Shown here: one piece after another, positions 63,730 through 64,000 of the stretch | How positions within the stretch are numbered: position 1 is the stretch's first letter | Layout of the letters: each line of letters opens with the position of its first letter | Assembly (NCBI GenBank): GCA_023159155.1 | Contig: JAJNNX010000013.1 | Coordinates: forward strand, 806,001 to 870,000 | Length of the DNA: 64,000 nucleotides | Origin: Ustulina deusta | Lineage: Eukaryota; Ascomycota; Sordariomycetes; Xylariales; Xylariaceae | Direction of reading: 5' to 3' | The notes under the pieces: generated by a model | The model's database searches: none | What the model saw: the letters and a program-made list of their open reading frames with translations, nothing else | What the model was told of the DNA's origin: nothing | Position numbers and translations under genes: made by a program

Positions 63730-64000
63730 AAACTCACAGATGATTGCTGCAGAACACCTATTGAATGTACCATTTGCGCACCTTGGTCGTGGGTTTGGGT
63801 ATGAATCCTTTTTAGCATCGGTCAATTTAATCGGGATAGGAAAAGGGGTGATGTTTTGGGAGTCCAGTCAATGATACGAATTTTGGTCTATTACGGATGT
63901 GTTTAAGCGTATTTGTGTTCCCTTCCACACTTGGGAAGGCCGTGTTGTCTCAATGCTGCGACATGTGTATAGTTGGGTTTCCTCTCGAACATCTGCACGG
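63730..64000. other. 3' flank of the transcription-factor gene
   Basis: Probable 3' untranslated region and flank. Nothing further is supported before the window ends. Confidence 0.6.

Overview
The window is nuclear DNA of a filamentous ascomycete (Pezizomycotina). The genes are interrupted by short introns of about 50-125 bp with GTAAGT-like donors, CTAAC/CTGAC branch sites and YAG acceptors. The gene content is fungal: a NACHT/ankyrin STAND receptor, an F-box/WD40 sulfur controller, a Zn2Cys6 regulator and an RNA-dependent RNA polymerase. One LTR retrotransposon carries a clear repeat-induced point mutation (RIP) signature. A Sordariomycete-like source is my inference; the species cannot be named from the sequence. 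Intron and exon limits are read by eye from splice signals, reading frame and family conservation.

Left part (1-22.3 kb): a very long NACHT/ankyrin STAND protein (minus, running off the left edge), an ADF-H actin-binding protein with a C-terminal PH-like region (minus), an 8.2 kb gene-poor stretch holding one possible short spliced gene and several simple repeats, then a PP2C phosphatase of the Ptc1 type (minus).

Middle (22.3-41.4 kb): a GC-rich stretch with an unrecognised reading frame, the ESCRT-III subunit Vps2 (minus), a relic of a kinase-like C-terminus, a Met30/SconB/SCON-2-type F-box/WD40 protein (plus), the mitofusin Fzo1 (plus), a secreted M14 metallocarboxypeptidase (plus), a Csr1-type Sec14/CRAL-TRIO lipid transfer protein (minus) and the ribosome-biogenesis kinase Rio1 (minus). 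Most of these are housekeeping genes with complete catalytic motifs.

Right part (41.4-64 kb), more accessory: a secreted GH20 hexosaminidase-family enzyme (plus), a small secreted protein with the eight-cysteine hydrophobin order (minus, three short exons), an RNA-dependent RNA polymerase (minus), a 5.7 kb Ty3/Gypsy retrotransposon destroyed by RIP, with intact outer LTR edges and a 4-bp target-site duplication, and a Zn2Cys6 transcription factor with at least eight exons (plus).

There is no operon-like organisation. Functional links are thematic: genome defence (RdRP beside a RIP-inactivated element), non-self recognition (STAND receptor) and secreted surface or degradative proteins (carboxypeptidase, GH20, hydrophobin-like protein). 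I found no tRNA, rRNA or CRISPR array.
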